In this document: positions 7,129 through 15,413 of the stretch, one piece after another | Position numbering within the stretch: position 1 is the first letter of the stretch | Layout: each line of letters begins with the position of its first letter | Source: BOG-1112 sp964611335 | Lineage (GTDB): Bacteria; Bdellovibrionota_B; Oligoflexia; Oligoflexales; Bog-1112 | DNA length: 64,000 nt | Direction of reading: 5' to 3' | Assembly (NCBI GenBank): GCA_964611335.1 | Contig: CAZSXR010000002.1 | Location: 682,001-746,000 of the forward strand | Translations under genes and position numbers: made by a program | The notes under the pieces: generated by a model | What the model was told of the DNA's origin: nothing | The model's input: only the letters and a program-made list of their open reading frames with translations | Database searches by the model: none

Positions 7129-9039
7129 ATGAAATTAGATTCTAAAATTCCAGCAGGACCTCTTTCTGAGAAATGGGATAAACGTAAAAGAGAAATGAAA
7201 CTTGTTTCTCCTGCAAATAAACGTTTGTATCGCGTTATCGTTGTAGGAACAGGGCTTGCGGGGGCTTCTGCTGCTGCAACACTTGGTGAGCTGGGTTACA
7301 ACGTTGAATCTTTTTGCTTTCAAGATAGCCCTCGAAGAGCTCATAGTATTGCAGCTCAAGGGGGAATCAACGCAGCAAAAAATTATCAAGGAGACGGGGA
7401 TAGTATTTACCGACTCTTTATAGATACCATTAAGGGTGGAGACTTCCGTTCTCGAGAAGCAAATGTCTACAGACTTGCTCAATTGTCTGGATCTATTATT
7501 GATCAAGCGGTTGCCCAAGGTGTCCCGCTTGCGAGAGAATATAGTGGTTTGCTTGCGAATCGTTCTTTTGGTGGAGCACAAGTTTCCAGAACATTTTATG
7601 CAAGAGGGCAAACAGGGCAGCAGCTTCTTTTAGGCGCCTATTCTGCTTTGTCCCGACAGATCGGTTTAGGTACTGTGAAAATGCATCACAGAACAGAAAT
7701 GCTCGATCTTGTTTTAGTAAATGGCAAAGCTCGTGGAATCATCACAAGAGATCTTGTTACAGGAAAAATTGAACGTCATCTTGCGGATGCAGTTGTTCTT
7801 GCGACTGGTGGATATGGGAACGCGTTTTTTCTTTCTACAAACGCAGCAGGTTGCAATGTGACAGCCGCTTTTCGTGCGTATAAAAAGGGTGCAGGTTTTG
7901 CAAACCCCTGTTTTACACAGATACATCCTACATGTATTCCTGTGAGTGGACAGCATCAATCGAAATTGACCTTGATGTCAGAATCATTGAGAAACGACGG
8001 ACGTATTTGGGTTCCGAAAAAAAAGGGAGATAAACGCTCTCCTGCGCAAATTCCAGATGAGGAAAGAGATTATTTTCTCGAAAGAAAATATCCGAGTTAC
8101 GGAAATCTTGCCCCTCGAGATATCAGTTCACGAAGCGCAAAAGAAGTGTGTGATGAAGGAAGAGGAGTTGGTGACACAGGTTTAGGTGTTTACCTTGATT
8201 TCTCTTCTGCTATTCAAAGACTTGGTAAGCATAAAATTTCTGAACGCTACGGTAATCTTTTCGATATGTATGAAAAGATTACTGCTGAAAATCCTTACAA
8301 TGTACCTATGCGCATATATCCTGCTGTCCACTATACAATGGGTGGTTTGTGGGTCGACTATGATTTGCAGAGTAATGTTCCTGGACTTTTTGTAATCGGA
8401 GAAGCAAATTTTTCAGATCATGGTGCGAATAGATTGGGTGCTAGTGCTTTGATGCAAGGTCTTGCAGATGGCTATTTTATTCTCCCGTATACGATTGCGA
8501 ATTATTTAGCAACTTCCAAAAATGAAAAAATTGGGATTGATCATAAAGATTTTTTAGATTCTGAAAATCAGGTTCAAGACCGTATTCAGAAATTTGTTAA
8601 CTCTAAAGGTAAAAGATCTCCTACTTCGTTTCACAAAGAGTTGGGAACAGTTTTGTGGGACCTTTGTGGAATGGCTCGTTCCAAAGAAAGTTTGACGAAG
8701 CTTCTTGCAAAAATTCCACAAATTCGTGAGGAGTTTAACAAAAATTTGTGTGTATCTGGTTCCGGTTCTGAGTTTAATCAGCAGCTTGAAAAAGCGGGAC
8801 GTGTAGCAGATTACTTAGAATTTGCAGAATTACTAGCAACAGACGCGCTTGAGAGAGATGAATCGTGCGGTGGTCATTTCCGAACCGAACATCAAACCGA
8901 TGATGGGGAAGCTAAACGTAACGATGACCTCTTTGCACATGTTGCTGTTTGGGAATATCAAGGTTCTCAAAAACCTATAAGGCATAAAGAAGAGCTGGTG
9001 TTTGAAAATGTTGAATTGGCCACCAGGAGTTATAAGTGA
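7129..9039 (+). CDS. sdhA: Succinate dehydrogenase/fumarate reductase flavoprotein subunit
   Basis: About 636 residues. An FAD-binding dinucleotide motif VVGTGLAGASAAATLGELG begins near residue 40. The covalent FAD histidine sits in RAHSIAAQGGINAAK. Catalytic segments include IHPTCIP, LAPRDISSRS and HYTMGGL. I chose the ATG over a TTG four codons upstream because GGA lies at suitable spacing before it. It oxidises succinate to fumarate (or the reverse), handing electrons to SdhB. Its stop overlaps the sdhB start by four bases (GTGA), which implies translational coupling. Length matches the b558-type SdhA class. Confidence 0.95.
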   Translation: MKLDSKIPAGPLSEKWDKRKREMKLVSPANKRLYRVIVVGTGLAGASAAATLGELGYNVESFCFQDSPRRAHSIAAQGGINAAKNYQGDGDSIYRLFIDTIKGGDFRSREANVYRLAQLSGSIIDQAVAQGVPLAREYSGLLANRSFGGAQVSRTFYARGQTGQQLLLGAYSALSRQIGLGTVKMHHRTEMLDLVLVNGKARGIITRDLVTGKIERHLADAVVLATGGYGNAFFLSTNAAGCNVTAAFRAYKKGAGFANPCFTQIHPTCIPVSGQHQSKLTLMSESLRNDGRIWVPKKKGDKRSPAQIPDEERDYFLERKYPSYGNLAPRDISSRSAKEVCDEGRGVGDTGLGVYLDFSSAIQRLGKHKISERYGNLFDMYEKITAENPYNVPMRIYPAVHYTMGGLWVDYDLQSNVPGLFVIGEANFSDHGANRLGASALMQGLADGYFILPYTIANYLATSKNEKIGIDHKDFLDSENQVQDRIQKFVNSKGKRSPTSFHKELGTVLWDLCGMARSKESLTKLLAKIPQIREEFNKNLCVSGSGSEFNQQLEKAGRVADYLEFAELLATDALERDESCGGHFRTEHQTDDGEAKRNDDLFAHVAVWEYQGSQKPIRHKEELVFENVELATRSYK

Positions 9040-9791
9040 AACTCAAGCTTAAAGTTTGGCGTCAGAAAAATGCAAGTGACAAGGGGCGATTTGAAAGCAT
9101 CGATGCGAAAGATGTAAGTCCAGACATGTCGTTTCTTGAGATGCTGGATCATGTCAATGAAGGTCTGATTGAAGGTGGTAAAGATGCCATTGCTTTTGAT
9201 CATGACTGTAGAGAAGGAATTTGTGGTGCTTGTTCTCTTGTGATTAATGGAATTCCACACGGTCCACAGGAAGGCACGACCACTTGTCAGCTGCATATGC
9301 GTCACTTTAAAGACGGTGATGAAGTTGTTGTGGAACCATGGAGAGCAAAAGCTTTTCCAGTCATCAAAGATCTCGTTACAGATCGCAGTTCTTTCGACCG
9401 TATTATCCAAGCCGGTGGATTTGTTTCGGTTAATTGTGGTGGTGTTCAAGACGCAAATTCTATTCTGGTTTCTAAATCAGACTCTGATTTAGCAATGGAT
9501 GCTGCTGCGTGCATAGGTTGTGGAGCTTGCGCTGCAGCGTGTAAAAACGCATCTGCGATGCTTTTTGTTTCTGCAAAGATTGCGCAGTTATCCCATCTTC
9601 CACAGGGCCAGGTCGAAGCCCCTCGTCGGGTTATAGCTATGCTTTCTCAAATGCAAGAAGAAGGCTTTGGTGGGTGTACCAACACTCTCGAGTGTGAAGC
9701 TGTTTGTCCGAAGTCTATCAGTGTTGCAAACATTGCTCTCTTGAATAGAGAGTATATGAAGTCTGCTTTTATCTCTTCTGAAGAATCTTAA
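9036..9791 (+). CDS. sdhB: Succinate dehydrogenase/fumarate reductase iron-sulfur subunit
   Basis: A 251-residue protein starting at GTG inside the sdhA stop. The [2Fe-2S] site is CREGICGACSL with a later Cys in TTCQLH. The second domain has CIGCGACAAACKN for the [4Fe-4S] cluster and CTNTLECEAVCPKSI for the remaining cluster ligands. It carries electrons from the FAD of SdhA to the haems and quinone in SdhC. Closely spaced sdhC, sdhA and sdhB form a single operon on the plus strand. After it comes an AT-rich gap holding the operators of the next gene. Confidence 0.95.
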   Translation: MKLKLKVWRQKNASDKGRFESIDAKDVSPDMSFLEMLDHVNEGLIEGGKDAIAFDHDCREGICGACSLVINGIPHGPQEGTTTCQLHMRHFKDGDEVVVEPWRAKAFPVIKDLVTDRSSFDRIIQAGGFVSVNCGGVQDANSILVSKSDSDLAMDAAACIGCGACAAACKNASAMLFVSAKIAQLSHLPQGQVEAPRRVIAMLSQMQEEGFGGCTNTLECEAVCPKSISVANIALLNREYMKSAFISSEES

Positions 9792-9840
9792 AATTCATAC
9801 AAATTTATAAAATTGATACATTAATTGCTTATAAATTAAT

Positions 9841-9880
9841 CAACTAAGCCTTTAGTTGACATATAACTAAAAGTTTAGTT
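9841..9880. promoter_or_regulatory. Two palindromic operators for the BlaI-like repressor
   Basis: The first palindrome is CAACTAA-GCCT-TTAGTTG. The second, five bases after it, is AACTAAA-AG-TTTAGTT. Both share the half-site AACTAA/TTAGTT, and the second ends 27 bases before the repressor ATG. BlaI/MecI/CopY repressors bind paired dyads like this and repress their own operon, so autoregulation is a reasonable inference. A third half-site-like ATTAAT lies just upstream. Confidence 0.65.
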
Positions 9881-9907
9881 GAATATAATTAACACCAAGG
9901 AGTGAGT

Positions 9908-10300
9908 ATGGGTTCGAAGTTTTCCAAAAAAGTTCCTTCAAAAGCTCTTACAGAAGTAGAGCTTGAGATGATGAACATCATCTGGAGTCTTGAAAGCTGC
10001 ACTGTTCATCAAATCTTGGAGCATTTACCTAAAAACAGACACCTTGCTTACACATCCGTTTCCACAATAGTTCGCATTTTAGAGCAGAAAAAATATCTAC
10101 GAAGTGAGAAAGAGGGTCGTGGGCATGTGTATTTCCCATGTTTTAAGAAGGAAGATTATCAGCATAAAAGCATCGATCACATGGTGAAAAATGTTTTTGA
10201 TGGTGCGCCGCTTTCACTTGTGAGGCAACTTTTGCAGAGTGAGTCTTTGACTCAGAAAGATTTGGCAGAACTCAAATCCATGCTCAGCAAAAGGGGTTAA
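9908..10300 (+). CDS. BlaI/MecI/CopY family transcriptional repressor
   Basis: About 130 residues with the winged-helix motif LTEVELEMMNIIWSLESCTV and AYTSVSTIVRILEQKKYL, typical of penicillinase repressor BlaI. The start ATG is six bases after an AAGGAG; an in-frame GTG overlapping that box is less likely. BlaI proteins dimerise on dyad operators and are cleaved when a membrane M56 peptidase senses cell-wall stress. Here the next gene is exactly such a peptidase and two palindromes lie just upstream, so the pair probably forms a signal-responsive regulatory unit. No beta-lactamase gene is adjacent. Confidence 0.88.
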   Translation: MGSKFSKKVPSKALTEVELEMMNIIWSLESCTVHQILEHLPKNRHLAYTSVSTIVRILEQKKYLRSEKEGRGHVYFPCFKKEDYQHKSIDHMVKNVFDGAPLSLVRQLLQSESLTQKDLAELKSMLSKRG

Positions 10301-10306
10301 CTCACA

Positions 10307-11860
10307 GTGCTAAAAATATATGTGACTGCAAATATACTTTTAGCTCTTCTTTGTGTTTTTGCTTTCATGGTGACAGGTTCCACTAGAAACTGGAAGTTTT
10401 CACACCAACTTCGTTTTTTATATTTGTTAATATTTGCAGTTTTTGTATTTCCTTTTTTACAATTTTTTTCAAAACATCCTATTTTTATTAGCCCGTCCAG
10501 TCAGAAATTTATAGGCATTGTATCAAAAATAACTTCTCTTCGACCTTCTGTAAATGTGACTCCTTTAATTCAAAAATCTATCACGAGCTTTGATTTTTAT
10601 ATGATTTTAAAAGCGGTATTGATTTTAGGAATTCTAACCTTGGTGGTAAAATTTTTTTTTGAATTCTTAAAACTTTATAAAATTACACAAAGTTCCTTTT
10701 TAATAAAAAAAATAAATAACACGAAAATTCTTGTGTCCTCAGACATATCCATTCCTTTTTCTTTTTGGATTCCGTTAAGAAATTTTGTGATGCTTCCTGA
10801 ATACATGCTTAGTCATCAAACTGAAAGGCGAATGGCTATTGCCCATGAGCTTCAGCATCATCGGCAGATGGATACAAAAGTTGTTTATATTCTTCAGTTG
10901 TTAAAAATTTTCTGTTTTTGGAATCCCTGTGTTTATTTTTTCGAAAGAAGACTTTCTCATATACAAGAGTTTGCATGCGATGAAGCCTTGCATGGCCATC
11001 AGGGGTTTTCATCTCTAGCATATTGCCGTTGCCTATTGTGGGTTGCGGAAAAATCGCAGAACGAATCTTGTTCATATTTCTTAAGTCTTGCTATGGCAGG
11101 ATCTTCTGCACACACTTTGTTAAAAAGGAGAATGGAACTTATGTTAAAAACAAAGGTTAATTCGTGCCATCGAGGATTTTTCCTTCTTGCACTCGTTTCT
11201 CTGCTAGGAATCTTTGGTGTTGCTTTTGCCTCAAATCTTGAAATCCGAGATCGAAATATCACATTTGAAGAGGCGAAAGTTTTATTCAAAATAACAGAGG
11301 ATAAAAGCTTTCCCAATACTCTCAACAAACAGGTGCTTGATCAATTGAATGTTTTTATAGGCACTGCCGAAGGACGAAGGTTCATGAAAGAGTCTCTTCA
11401 ACGTATGAAAAAATACAAGGACATGGTTTATGGAGAACTCGATCAATACCAAATTCCAAAAGAGTTTGCAGCTGTTCCTATCATCGAATCGGGATATCAG
11501 AATTTGGAAGCGATGGATAAGTATCCATTTAGTGCAGGTCTTTGGATGTTTATTCCTGAAACAGCAGAAGCTTTCGGTTTGAGAGTAGATGGAGAAGTCG
11601 ATGAACGGTTGAATGAGTCTTTAGAAACCGATGCGGCAATGCGTTATCTGGAAGCATTATATACTCAGAAATTTCAAGACTGGGGCTTGGCATTGCTTGC
11701 ATTCAATGCAGGTGAGGAATTAGTGCAAAAGGGGATTGAAGAAACAGGTTCTCGTGATGTGTGGACTTTGATAAATAGTGGGTATGAAGGTGACCCTTCG
11801 TATATTGCTAAAGTCGTTGCAACTTCTTTGATTTTAAAGAATACGAGTGTGTTGGAGTAA
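10307..11860 (+). CDS. BlaR1-like M56 metallopeptidase fused to a lytic transglycosylase (SLT) domain
   Basis: A 517-residue GTG-start protein. The N-terminal 120 residues hold several membrane helices. The zinc-protease motif HELQHH lies near residue 180, and EFACDEAL downstream gives a further glutamate ligand, as in M56/BlaR1. A fourth helix follows near residue 290. The C-terminal part, from about residue 380, is an SLT-type domain: VPIIESGYQ supplies the catalytic glutamate, SAGLWMFIPETAEAFGL and ALLAFNAGEE are family motifs. BlaR1 normally ends in a penicillin-binding sensor domain; here a murein-binding or cleaving domain replaces it. It may sense peptidoglycan directly and relieve repression by BlaI. 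Confidence 0.85.
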   Translation: MLKIYVTANILLALLCVFAFMVTGSTRNWKFSHQLRFLYLLIFAVFVFPFLQFFSKHPIFISPSSQKFIGIVSKITSLRPSVNVTPLIQKSITSFDFYMILKAVLILGILTLVVKFFFEFLKLYKITQSSFLIKKINNTKILVSSDISIPFSFWIPLRNFVMLPEYMLSHQTERRMAIAHELQHHRQMDTKVVYILQLLKIFCFWNPCVYFFERRLSHIQEFACDEALHGHQGFSSLAYCRCLLWVAEKSQNESCSYFLSLAMAGSSAHTLLKRRMELMLKTKVNSCHRGFFLLALVSLLGIFGVAFASNLEIRDRNITFEEAKVLFKITEDKSFPNTLNKQVLDQLNVFIGTAEGRRFMKESLQRMKKYKDMVYGELDQYQIPKEFAAVPIIESGYQNLEAMDKYPFSAGLWMFIPETAEAFGLRVDGEVDERLNESLETDAAMRYLEALYTQKFQDWGLALLAFNAGEELVQKGIEETGSRDVWTLINSGYEGDPSYIAKVVATSLILKNTSVLE

Positions 11861-11902
11861 AGTCTCTATTGTAAGAATATGTTTGCATTCTTGTGCGAGT
11901 CG

Positions 11903-12294
11903 TCAACTCACCAACTCTACAAAAGCTTCTTTTGAAAATTTCTGAACAAAAGTATGAACTTTGACACAACCATTTTGTAGAGATTCACTGAGAATTAAAT
12001 AATCACCAAAGTCAGCCCTGCCTTCTTTGTAAAGTCCGATCGCAAGGCGTAAAATTTTGTCGTTGGCAACTACAATTCCGCTAGTATTTAAAAGTGTTGT
12101 CAGTACGGATAGAATAAGATCTTTTGGTTTTTTTTTACTTTCATAAGCCAGGCAAGTTCCAAGATGGCAAATGAACTTACAAATATTTCATCCTTTTTAA
12201 GAATTTTGCGAAAATGCTCTCTTGCTATGGGGGATTGGATTGCATCATCATTCAAAACTGCTCTTGCAAGCACATTTGTGTCGACTGAAATCAT
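11903..12294 (-). pseudogene. vapC: VapC-type PIN-domain toxin with frameshift at an A9 run
   Basis: The start MISVDTNVLARAVLNDD is a PIN-domain N-terminus with the first catalytic Asp. The zero frame stops after AWLMKVKKNQKILFYPY. A -1 change at the A9 run continues as KKKPKDLILSVLTTLL and reaches ADFGDYLIL, the conserved PIN C-terminal acidic motif, ending FVELVS. VapC toxins are ribonucleases. The usual TFD near the C-terminus reads TFVQ here, so an acidic residue may be lost. It starts after the VapB-like gene with AGGG before the ATG. It could be a pseudogene or the result of one missing A in the sequence. Confidence 0.75.
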
Positions 12295-12319
12295 TTTCTT
12301 TTCCCTGAAAAATATTTTG

Positions 12320-12556
12320 TCAGTAAAATATCATCGTCAACCCTATTTTTTCATAAGATTTTGGAATAAGAGAAAAAAGGTCTTCTATTGTTTTTCGAAT
12401 GGGAGATAATTCAATTACATCATCTTCTCGTACGCGAAGTAAAAGCTCTTCTCCATCATGTAGATGAGCAGAAGCTCTAATAGCCTTTGGAATCACAAGT
12501 TGTCCTTTGCTGGAAAGAACAACTTTTTCTTCACGTTGAATTTTTCTTGATTTCAT
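12320..12556 (-). CDS. vapB: AbrB/VapB-type antitoxin with a frame change near its 3' end
   Basis: About 78 residues. The swapped-hairpin AbrB motif is VVLSSKGQLVIPKAIRASAHLHDGEELLL, given here in part: SSKGQLVIPKAIR. I chose the internal ATG because the longer frame runs back through the tRNA-Met gene. The end GLTMIFY is unlike antitoxin tails. Adding one base before GATGAT gives GLTDDILLTKYFSGKRK and a stop that overlaps the VapC ATG, the normal vapBC arrangement, so one base seems to be missing. It would bind DNA and neutralise VapC. With vapC also frameshifted, the module may be inactive. Confidence 0.7.
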   Translation of the reverse strand: MKSRKIQREEKVVLSSKGQLVIPKAIRASAHLHDGEELLLRVREDDVIELSPIRKTIEDLFSLIPKSYEKIGLTMIFY

Positions 12557-12580
12557 TTTGAATTTTACTAGAAAAAGAAA

Positions 12581-12657
12581 TGGTGGCGAGAGAGAGATTC
12601 GAACTCTCGACCTCCGGGTTATGAATCCGGCGCTCTCACCAACTGAGCTACCTCGCC
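12581..12657 (-). tRNA. tRNA-Met (CAU anticodon)
   Basis: A full cloverleaf of 77 bases with encoded CCA. Acceptor GGCGAGG pairs with TCTCGCC (last pair G-T), D-arm GCTC/GAGC, T-arm GAGAG/CTCTC with loop TTCGAAT. The anticodon loop is TTCATAA, giving CAT. The acceptor start and loop fit elongator tRNA-Met; an isoleucine tRNA with modified CAU cannot be excluded by eye. The anticodon stem CCGGA/CCCGG has an A-C mismatch next to the loop. It lies directly upstream of the vapB start. Confidence 0.93.
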
Positions 12658-12824
12658 ACGAGAAAGAGAAAGATAGTTTTTTGTAAGACAAGAGTCAAAT
12701 GAAATGCTCGCGGGCTGACTTTTCAAAATAGCGCTAGAAATTCTCGTCAATCCTAAAACACCCAATCTTGCTTTTTAAAAAATTGTTGTATGATGTCGAA
12801 GATATTGAGAATTGGAGTGTTTTC

Positions 12825-14003
12825 ATGCCAAGAAATACAGTTATTGTTTATGCAAAAAGAACGGCTATAGGAAAATTTTGTGGCGCTTTCGGGACAACGC
12901 CTGCAACAAAATTAGGGGCGGCACTTGTTCAGGATGCCATTCATGAGCTGTCTTTTCTTCGAGATGAAGCTGATGAAATTATTATGGGGCAGGTTTTAAG
13001 TGCAGGTGTAGGACAGGCTGCAGCAAGGCAAACTGCTTTGTATGGAGGCCTTTCTAAAAAAGTAGGAGCCACTACAGTTAACAAAGTTTGTGGAAGTGGA
13101 TTGAAAGCAGTCATGATGGCGCATCAGGCAATTTCAAATGGTGATGCAAATATTGTGATTGCTGGGGGTCAAGAAAACATGTCTATGGCTCCCCATTTAT
13201 TGATGGGAAGTCGTAATGGATTTCGCTTTGGTGCTGTCCAAATGTTAGATCATATGCAATGGGATGGTCTTACAAATCCTTATGACAATACAGCAATGGG
13301 GAATTGTGGTGAGTTGTGCGCAAAAGAATATGCTTTTGATCGTGACGCACAGGATGAATTTGCGCTTACAAGTTATGAGCGTTCGCGTAAGTCTTTAGAG
13401 TCTGGTTTTTTCAAAGATGAAATTGTACCCGTAGAAGTACGTCAAAAAGGCACGGTTTTAAAAATAGACTGTGATGAAGAACCATTTGGTGTAGATCTCG
13501 CGAAAATGAAAACACTAAAACCTGCCTTTGATCCGCAAGGAACAATCACTGCTGCTAATGCGTCTTCTATCAGTGATGGCGCTGCTATTCTTGTTTTAAT
13601 GGAAGAAGAATTGGCACATAAAAAAGGATTAAAACCTCTAGCTAGAATACTAGGTTCTGCAGTTCATGCTCAGGATCCTCAATGGTTCACAACAGCTCCC
13701 GTAGAAGGTATTCGTAAAGTACTTTCACGTTGTTCAAAAAAAATTCAAGACGTTGATTTTTTTGAAATTAACGAAGCTTTTGCTGTCGTTCCAATGGTTG
13801 CTATTAAAGAGCTTAATTTAGACACTCAAAAAGTGAATGTACGTGGAGGAGCTATTTCTTTAGGTCATCCTATTGGGGCCAGTGGTGCACGCATTCTTGT
13901 TACTCTTTTGCATACTCTTAGACAGGAAAGAAAAAAAATAGGACTCGCCTCTCTCTGTGTGGGAGGAGGGGAATCCTGTAATCTTATTATTGAAAAAACC
14001 TAA
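12825..14003 (+). CDS. Acetyl-CoA acetyltransferase (thiolase)
   Basis: About 392 residues, the normal length for biosynthetic-type thiolases. I chose the internal ATG (MPRNTVIVYAKRTAIGKF) because TGGAG precedes it and it matches the family start; 19 residues upstream look non-family. The acyl-accepting Cys lies in NKVCGSGLKAVMMAHQ, the catalytic His in SLGHPIGASGARI and the second Cys in SLCVGGGES. It condenses or cleaves acetoacetyl-CoA. No partner genes such as phaB or hydroxyacyl-CoA dehydrogenase are next to it, so biosynthetic or degradative use is open. Confidence 0.92.
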   Translation: MPRNTVIVYAKRTAIGKFCGAFGTTPATKLGAALVQDAIHELSFLRDEADEIIMGQVLSAGVGQAAARQTALYGGLSKKVGATTVNKVCGSGLKAVMMAHQAISNGDANIVIAGGQENMSMAPHLLMGSRNGFRFGAVQMLDHMQWDGLTNPYDNTAMGNCGELCAKEYAFDRDAQDEFALTSYERSRKSLESGFFKDEIVPVEVRQKGTVLKIDCDEEPFGVDLAKMKTLKPAFDPQGTITAANASSISDGAAILVLMEEELAHKKGLKPLARILGSAVHAQDPQWFTTAPVEGIRKVLSRCSKKIQDVDFFEINEAFAVVPMVAIKELNLDTQKVNVRGGAISLGHPIGASGARILVTLLHTLRQERKKIGLASLCVGGGESCNLIIEKT

Positions 14004-14206
14004 GATAGCGAGTGAACTAAGGTCGGTTTTTTCTTGTGGGGGTCAGGTTTTCTATAATGTCTTTCGAAATGGAATAACGGAATGGTTTCTCCTGCTTTAT
14101 GTTTCCTTTTGATTTCAGAAAGAAAAATCTTACAGCAGGGTTTGCATGAAAGTATAGGGGGGACATTTCCCTTATATGACGGATGATTAAAACAAACTAA
14201 ACGCAT
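14000..14206 (-). CDS. Small cysteine-rich hypothetical protein
   Basis: About 68 residues. The start MRLVCFNHPSYKG is preceded by GGAG at good spacing, which decides it over an ATG seven codons upstream. The paired motifs CFNH and SCKPCC suggest a small zinc-binding knuckle. The C-terminal part is basic (HFERHYRKPDPHKKK). It converges on the thiolase with a four-base overlap. No family is recognised and it could be a chance ORF, though the ribosome binding site and Cys/His pattern argue for a gene. Confidence 0.5.
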   Translation of the reverse strand: MRLVCFNHPSYKGNVPPILSCKPCCKIFLSEIKRKHKAGETIPLFHFERHYRKPDPHKKKPTLVHSLS

Positions 14207-14528
14207 GATGGTTTCTCCAGGAGCCAAGTGACAGTCTTCAAGGCCTAGTTCATACTATGCACGTATGGTACCAACTGAGCTAATAAGTTAAATTCCTGAA
14301 AATTTTGGAATTTTTAAGATATGCGCTCTCTCGTATGACAAATAGACTGTCTAATGTTTTGGCACTTGATCATTTAAGTAAACGAGACCTTTTTTGATAC
14401 GATACCAGATGAATAGGGAGCATTGTCAATTGCTTTGCAATGGAATAAAGCTCCTTATTTTTATAAAAAAAACTAAACTTAATGAGAGATCAAAACTTTC
14501 ATTTTAGACTTAAAAAAAGAAATTTCAA
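14207..14528. other. Non-coding stretch with tRNA-like remnant
   Basis: No convincing gene is seen. On the minus strand 14269-14283 contains TTAGCTCAGTTGGTA, which matches the D-arm of the nearby tRNA but lacks the rest of a cloverleaf. Two AT-rich hairpins follow (14290-14313 and 14417-14454). The end is AT-rich and probably holds the promoter of the Nudix gene. Confidence 0.4.
14417..14454 (+). terminator. Hairpin followed by T-rich tract
   Basis: The outer arms GGAGC/GCTCC enclose ATTG/CAAT, followed by TTATTTTTAT. It resembles a weak intrinsic terminator on the plus strand, though no gene ends just before it, so a leader structure for the Nudix gene is an alternative. Confidence 0.3.
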
Positions 14529-14981
14529 ATGAAAACACGAATGTTTTATCGTCCTAGTGTTGTCGGTGTCTTCGTAAACGAGAACAATCAAGTTTTAGTT
14601 GCATTGAGAAGCGATACCCGTACGTGGCAGTTTCCACAAGGGGGAGTAGAAGAAAATGAAGAAGAGGAAAGAGCATTGTTTCGTGAGATGAAAGAAGAAA
14701 TTGGTTGTGATCAATTCGATATTATAAAAAAAACTAAATCTAAAATTCGCTATGATTTTCCAAAAAATTTCACCGCTGATATTGCAAAGGAATTTAAGGG
14801 GCAAGAACAGACATGGTTCCTTTGTAAGTTTTTATCGGGTTTTGGACCCAATATTAAAGAGAGTAGCTCAGATGAATTTTTAGATATAAAGTGGATCTCT
14901 TCAAAGGAGATGGTAGATACTATTGTGGATTGGAAACGCCCCTCTTATATTCAAGGACTCAAATTACTAGGACTCTATTAA
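14529..14981 (+). CDS. rppH: RNA pyrophosphohydrolase-like Nudix hydrolase
   Basis: A 150-residue Nudix protein. It starts with MKTRMFYRPSVVGVFVNENN, close to RppH (YRPNVGIV). The Nudix box is GGVEENEEEERALFREMKEE followed by IG, with all acidic metal ligands. WQFPQGG before the box is also RppH-like. RppH removes pyrophosphate from the 5' end of mRNA to start decay. The next gene starts right after its stop, so the two are probably co-transcribed. A bis-nucleoside polyphosphate hydrolase role is possible too. Confidence 0.85.
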   Translation: MKTRMFYRPSVVGVFVNENNQVLVALRSDTRTWQFPQGGVEENEEEERALFREMKEEIGCDQFDIIKKTKSKIRYDFPKNFTADIAKEFKGQEQTWFLCKFLSGFGPNIKESSSDEFLDIKWISSKEMVDTIVDWKRPSYIQGLKLLGLY

Positions 14982-15413
14982 ATGTCAAAAGTAGGAATTC
15001 TAAATATTTTCATAGGATTCGTTGTTGTTGTTCTCGCAAGCTGTGGAGGATTTTTTTTAGTCACGGATGCTGAAAAAGCATTCCTTTATGACAAAGAATT
15101 TTTACTGTCCTGGCAATACACTTTATTCAAAAGCGCACACGGTCATTTTAACTTATTTGGAATTTTGCATATTTTGATGGGGCTCAGTTTACCCTATTCT
15201 AAATTAAATAAAAGTAGACATATTTATCAGACTGTTGGGCTTTTTGTCGGGACTCTTACAATGGGGGTTCTTCTCATTTTAAGAGGGTTTTTAGGGGTTT
15301 CAAAGGGTCTTGATGGTTTAGGTGTTGTTATTGGAATTAATTTGTCATTGGCTTTGATTGCACTGATAACTCATTGCTATGGACTTGGGAAAAAATTGAC
15401 GAAATCTTTCTAA
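14982..15413 (+). CDS. Four-helix membrane protein of unknown function
   Basis: A 143-residue hydrophobic protein with about four predicted membrane helices; the first is IFIGFVVVVLASCGGFFLV. Several histidines cluster at the start of the second helix in SAHGHFNLFGILH, which could bind metal or haem. I do not recognise a family. Its ATG follows the RppH stop without a gap. Its 3' end overlaps the convergent response-regulator gene by four bases. Confidence 0.7.
   Translation: MSKVGILNIFIGFVVVVLASCGGFFLVTDAEKAFLYDKEFLLSWQYTLFKSAHGHFNLFGILHILMGLSLPYSKLNKSRHIYQTVGLFVGTLTMGVLLILRGFLGVSKGLDGLGVVIGINLSLALIALITHCYGLGKKLTKSF

Noticed and set aside
10836..11328. Minus-strand ORFs inside the M56-SLT gene
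   Set aside because: They are antisense shadows of a well-supported coding frame.
12557..12691. Longer reading frame for the VapB-like antitoxin running through the tRNA
   Set aside because: The upstream part is the tRNA-Met sequence read in frame; the AbrB domain begins at the internal ATG.
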